Shown piece by piece: positions 60,862 through 64,000 of a stretch of 64,000 nt of DNA. The notes beneath the pieces were generated by a model. The model did not search any database and was not told the DNA's origin. It saw nothing but the letters and a program-made list of their open reading frames with translations. The DNA comes from Thermodesulfobacteriota bacterium. GTDB lineage: Bacteria; Desulfobacterota; Thermodesulfobacteria; Thermodesulfobacteriales; Thermodesulfobacteriaceae. A program made the translations under genes and the position numbers. The stretch spans positions 1-64,000 of the forward strand of contig JAUQPD010000014.1 of NCBI GenBank assembly GCA_030550555.1, in the 5' to 3' direction. Position 1 is the first letter of the stretch. Each line of letters starts with the position of its first letter.

Positions 60862-62367
60862 ATGAGCTACTTAGTCCTTGCCCGTAAATATAGGCCTAAG
60901 ACTTTTAGTGAGGTTGTTGGGCAAGTTCATGTTGTAAAGACTCTTATTAATGCACTAAAAACGAATAAAGTTAGCCATGCCCTTCTTTTTTCAGGAATAA
61001 AGGGAAGTGGGAAGACCACAATTGCAAGAATTTTGGCAAAGGCTCTCAATTGTCATCAGTTGAAAGATCAATTTGATCCCTGTAATCAGTGTGGCCCTTG
61101 TGAGGAGATCAATAAAGGTATCTTCGTTGATGTGATAGAGATTGATGCCGCCTCTAATCGTGGAATTGATCAAGTTAGAGAGCTTATTGAGAATCTACGT
61201 TATGCCCCTGCTAAGGGAAGGGCAAAAGTTTACATCATAGACGAAGCTCATATGCTAACAAAGGAAGCAGCAAATGCCCTTCTCAAATCCCTTGAAGAGC
61301 CTCCAGGCCATGTCTATTTTATCTTGGCTACAACAGAGCCTAATAAACTTCCCCCAACTATACTTTCGCGCTGTCAGAGATATGACTTTAGAAGAATAGA
61401 TTTCAAAACCATGGTTCAACACTTGAGGAAGATCTGTGAATCAGAAGGCTATCCCATGGATATGTCTGCCCTTGAATTGATTGCTAAGGAAGCCCAAGGT
61501 AGTCTTAGAGATGCTTTAACCTTTCTTGATCAGGCAATGGCCTATGGTGCACGTACTAAGGAAGATATAATTAATGCTCTTGGTTGGCATGAAGAGGCCC
61601 TAATTGAAGACATTGCAGACATTCTCCTTCAGAGAGACCTCAAGAGAGCTATGACCCTCTCGCAGGAGCTCTTTGAAAGAGGTATTGACTTTGTATATCT
61701 TATGGAAAAACTTACGGAATTTTTCCGAACCCTTTTTCTTGCCAAGGCTATTCCTGGTGAAACTAAGCTCATCCTCCAATCCCCAAGCCTCAGAGAGAGC
61801 TTTATTGGTGCTACACCTGAAGAACTTCTCCTGATATTTCAAATACTCCTAAAAGACCTTGAGATCCTAAAAAGAAGTCCCTATCCTCACCTTCAATTCG
61901 AATTGACTCTCGCAAAGATCTGTGAATTTGAAAAACTTATTTCCATAAGAGAAATCCTACAAAGAGTTGAGGAAATTTCAAAATCACAGGACTTCATTAT
62001 TTCAGAGCCCAAAAGTGACTTTAAGGATGAGAATAGGACCATTAAAATAGAGACGTGGGAGGACTTTATTGCAAGCCTTGAAAAAGAATCCTCTCCGTTA
62101 CTTCCAATTGTAAAAGCTCTCTCCCAGCCCACTATCCTTCCAAATGAAATCGTGCTAAGTCTGAGGGAAAATGACCATATTCTTCGTTCGATCTACTTAG
62201 ATCAGCTTAAGGAGAAAATAGAAAAATCCTTTGGAAAACCTGTTAAAGTTAACATTCAGAGGCAGAAACACAACCTTTCTGAGGACGTAAGATCAAGACC
62301 TGAAGTTCAAAACATACTTAAGGCTTTCTCTGCAAAAATTGCCTATATAGAACCTGTGAGGGAGTGA
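60862..62367 (+). CDS. dnaX: DNA polymerase III subunit gamma/tau
   Basis: The 501-residue clamp-loader ATPase. N-terminal YLVLARKYRPKTFSEVVGQ is characteristic, with Walker A SGIKGSGKTTIARILAKALN, a four-cysteine zinc site (CHQLKDQFDPCNQCGPC), DEAHMLTKEAANALLK (DExx box) and the SRC motif in LSRCQRYDFRRI. The C-terminal domain (from about 370) is shorter than E. coli tau. No obvious slippery frameshift signal for gamma is seen. The ribosome-binding site is weak (GGAA). It leads dnaX-ybaB-recR, a conserved run. Confidence 0.97.
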   Translation: MSYLVLARKYRPKTFSEVVGQVHVVKTLINALKTNKVSHALLFSGIKGSGKTTIARILAKALNCHQLKDQFDPCNQCGPCEEINKGIFVDVIEIDAASNRGIDQVRELIENLRYAPAKGRAKVYIIDEAHMLTKEAANALLKSLEEPPGHVYFILATTEPNKLPPTILSRCQRYDFRRIDFKTMVQHLRKICESEGYPMDMSALELIAKEAQGSLRDALTFLDQAMAYGARTKEDIINALGWHEEALIEDIADILLQRDLKRAMTLSQELFERGIDFVYLMEKLTEFFRTLFLAKAIPGETKLILQSPSLRESFIGATPEELLLIFQILLKDLEILKRSPYPHLQFELTLAKICEFEKLISIREILQRVEEISKSQDFIISEPKSDFKDENRTIKIETWEDFIASLEKESSPLLPIVKALSQPTILPNEIVLSLRENDHILRSIYLDQLKEKIEKSFGKPVKVNIQRQKHNLSEDVRSRPEVQNILKAFSAKIAYIEPVRE

Positions 62368-62370
62368 GCT

Positions 62371-62706
62371 ATGAATCTACCAAAGGAGCTTCAGAAGTTA
62401 CTAAAAGAAGTGCAGAAAATGCAGAAAAAGATGGAAGAGCTTGCCAAGGAGCTTGAGGAGAAGACAGTTACCGCCCAAGTTGGTGGAGGAATGGTCAAAG
62501 TCACCGCGAATGGACGTCAGGAAATCCTTGCAATTGAAATTGAGGAGGAACTCCTAAAACCTGAAGAACGTGAAATGCTTCAGGACCTCTTAGTTGCAGG
62601 AGTGAATGAAGCTCTAAAAAGGGCAAAAAGTATGATGGAGGAGGAACTAGCTAAAATAACAGGCGGGCTTCCCCTGCCTCCAGGTTTTAAATTACCTGGC
62701 CTCTAA
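62371..62706 (+). CDS. ybaB: YbaB/EbfC family nucleoid-associated protein
   Basis: A 111-residue DNA-binding protein, helix-strand-helix dimers. LPKELQKLLKEVQKMQKKMEELAKELEEKTVTAQVGGGMVKVTANGRQEI is the standard start, followed by LAIEIEEELLKPEEREMLQDLLVAGVNEALKRAK. The tail contains the GGLPLPPGFKLPGL motif typical of YbaB. It lies 3 bp after dnaX and 6 bp before recR. Confidence 0.96.
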   Translation: MNLPKELQKLLKEVQKMQKKMEELAKELEEKTVTAQVGGGMVKVTANGRQEILAIEIEEELLKPEEREMLQDLLVAGVNEALKRAKSMMEEELAKITGGLPLPPGFKLPGL

Positions 62707-62712
62707 AAAGAC

Positions 62713-63327
62713 ATGGAGAACACCTACCCACAGACCTTACAAAGACTTATATCAGCACTCAGTAAGCTTCCTGGCATAGGTGAGAAAAGTGCTGGAAGAC
62801 TTGCTCTTTTTCTCCTCTCTAAGCCTGAACTTTGTGAGATACTGGGAGATTTAATAAAGGAATTACCCTTTAGAGTAAAGCTATGTAAGATTTGCAGGAA
62901 TTTTTCAGAGGAAGAGCTCTGTCCTATCTGTAAAGATCCAACAAGGGATCAAAGTCAGCTCTGCATAGTGGAAAACCCCTTGAATCTTCTTCACATCGAG
63001 CGGGCAGGTATTTATAGAGGATATTACTATGTACTTCATTATCTTCTCTCTCCAAAGGAAGGTTTTGGTCCCCGAGAGCTTGGTCTTAATAATTTAATTG
63101 AACTCATAAAGGAGAGAAGTGTAAGTGAGGTAATTCTCGCCCTTTCACCAACATTGTCGGGAGAGGCTACATCTTCTTATATTGTAAAAACGTTGGAGAG
63201 TCTCTCTGTGAGAGTTACGAAACTTGCCTGTGGGCTACCAATGGGAATGGAGATCCAATTTGCAGATCCAATAACTTTAAAGAGGGCCTTCCAAAGACGC
63301 GAGACCTTAAGGGAGTGTGAAATATGA
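62713..63327 (+). CDS. recR: Recombination mediator RecR
   Basis: The 204-residue protein works with RecF/RecO to load RecA at gaps. Helix-hairpin-helix SKLPGIGEKSAGRLA, zinc finger CKICRNFSEEELCPIC, and the Toprim domain with CIVENPLNLLHIERAGIYRG and ALSPTLSGEATSSYI. The C-terminal LACGLPMGMEIQFADPITLKRAFQRRE matches the family. It follows ybaB by 6 bp. Start ATG with AAAAGACATGG context. Its stop overlaps the next start (ATGA). Confidence 0.97.
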   Translation: MENTYPQTLQRLISALSKLPGIGEKSAGRLALFLLSKPELCEILGDLIKELPFRVKLCKICRNFSEEELCPICKDPTRDQSQLCIVENPLNLLHIERAGIYRGYYYVLHYLLSPKEGFGPRELGLNNLIELIKERSVSEVILALSPTLSGEATSSYIVKTLESLSVRVTKLACGLPMGMEIQFADPITLKRAFQRRETLRECEI

Positions 63328-63923
63328 ACACGGATCTATGTCAGACCCTTGCCCTGGGAGCCCTCATAAAGGGCTATTTTCATAACCTCAAAGGATCTAT
63401 TCAGTCTCTTTCTCTTCAGCTCCAAATACTTTATATGAAAAAAGATACCTACTTAACACCTCATGCACAACAAACCCTTGAAAAAGCCCTTCAGGCTCTA
63501 CAGAAACTTCAAACTCAGCTCGACGTAGCTCTTGGAGAGATTAATAACGACAATTCAGGCCCCTGGGATTTGAAGGAAATTATGGAAAAAGAGCTCCTTT
63601 TTTGGGAAGCAAATCTTCACTTCAAACATAAAGTAAAAAAAGAAATAGTGGCAGAAACAGAAACCAAGCTCACCATTCCTCTTAACCTATTAAGAGGTTC
63701 ACTTTGCCTTATAGAAGAAGTCCTGTATCCTTCTCTACCTGAAAACTCACACCTCAAAATCATAGTTACCAAGGCACCTCTACCTACCATTACTTTTCAG
63801 CTATCTCCTCCCTTAAAAGAAGAAGTTGTAACAAAACTCAAGGAGCGCTCTGAATACATTAACTTATTTGAGTTAAAGGTAACTCCTCAGGAAGTAAGTC
63901 TCATCTTCCAAACTAATGGATGA
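63324..63923 (+). CDS. Histidine-kinase-like protein with DHp helix and degenerate C-terminal domain
   Basis: The 199-residue soluble protein has a DHp-like first helix pair: GALIKGYFHNLKGSIQSLSLQLQIL (candidate phospho-His26), matching the start of sensor-kinase DHp regions. A second helical hairpin (about 45-90) completes it. Residues 110-199 resemble a reduced ATPase-like fold, but no N, G1 or G2 boxes are seen, so it cannot be a kinase. It may accept phosphate or bind kinases. It overlaps recR by 4 bp. Family not named by me; it likely has homologues in Desulfobacterota. Confidence 0.6.
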   Translation: MNTDLCQTLALGALIKGYFHNLKGSIQSLSLQLQILYMKKDTYLTPHAQQTLEKALQALQKLQTQLDVALGEINNDNSGPWDLKEIMEKELLFWEANLHFKHKVKKEIVAETETKLTIPLNLLRGSLCLIEEVLYPSLPENSHLKIIVTKAPLPTITFQLSPPLKEEVVTKLKERSEYINLFELKVTPQEVSLIFQTNG

Positions 63924-64000
63924 AAAACTCTTCCTCCTTGGCCTCTACATTGAGGAAAGGGCTCCCTTCAAAGCTGTCAATTGGACCAAAAGGGAAGTCT
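63916..64000 (+). CDS. Start of an unidentified gene (cut by window end)
   Basis: An ATG at 63916, overlapping the preceding stop by 8 bp, opens a frame to the window end: MDEKLFLLGLYIEERAPFKA and VNWTKREV. Position and overlap suggest a real gene in the dnaX operon, but 28 residues are too few to name a family. Confidence 0.5.
   Translation, partial: MDEKLFLLGLYIEERAPFKAVNWTKREV

Overview
The window is one continuous piece of a low-to-moderate GC bacterial chromosome. Its gene content points to a thermophilic, strictly anaerobic sulfur-metabolising bacterium, probably of the Thermodesulfobacteriota (Caldimicrobium/Thermodesulfobacterium-like). The pointers are a small assimilatory-type sulfite reductase, a MetF-MetV fusion of the kind used in one-carbon metabolism, a giant acyl-CoA dehydratase activase, B12-dependent ribonucleotide reductase, endonuclease Q, and DUF3786 and DUF6178 proteins. 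This assignment is an inference from gene content; there is no rRNA in the window. The region is mostly housekeeping and densely packed. I see no phage, plasmid, complete insertion sequence or CRISPR array. Six tRNA-type loci occur: Phe, Ala, Pro, Leu, Thr and one degraded relic.

Layout. 1-2.8 kb: partial comM and the Fo half of ATP synthase (atpZ, atpI, atpB, atpE); no F1 genes are here. 2.9-7.1 kb: the 1406-residue activase. 7.2-8.6 kb: bacteriohemerythrin behind a near-consensus promoter, tRNA-Phe, trmJ. 8.6-12.7 kb: ribBA, metF/metV, rlmD. 12.8-15.3 kb: thiE, an iron-sulfur flavoprotein, a small protein and an outer-membrane protein. 15.4-16 kb: a decayed Rpn nuclease beside tRNA-Ala. 16.1-21.9 kb: proC-rlmH, then nifS-nagZ-fumarase alpha-lipoprotein. 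21.9-24.5 kb: rsmD, speE, a catalytically dead SpeD, tRNA-Pro, and a phosphatidyltransferase broken by an 11-bp tandem duplication. 24.7-28.7 kb: tRNA-Leu, endoQ, secreted proteins, HDOD and a dead CheD-like protein. 28.7-40.3 kb: a long leftward gene series (hom, nrdJ, DUF6178, yraN, rnhB, rplS, murI, DUF364, mrp, dapB, sbcD, rlmE). 40.4-42.3 kb: an iron-sulfur/sulfite reductase operon behind a perfect FNR-type box. 42.4-54.4 kb: transporter, galE, recJ-dgt-formyltransferase-cpoB, usp, dciA, phosphomannomutase, aroF. 54.5-57.8 kb: a heme-c-type sensor kinase with an NtrC-type regulator that has lost its DNA-binding domain. 57.8-60.4 kb: an unusual leftward cassette of two universal stress proteins, a small membrane protein, a C-terminally shortened YeiH-type transporter and a membrane START-like protein. 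60.8-64 kb: dnaX-ybaB-recR and two uncharacterised genes.

The most interesting signals are proteins keeping their fold but losing catalytic residues beside intact partners (SpeD beside SpeE, CheD-like beside HDOD), the stress-protein/transporter cassette, and the well-formed FNR-type promoter of the sulfite reductase operon. Several genes show recent decay with visible lesions.
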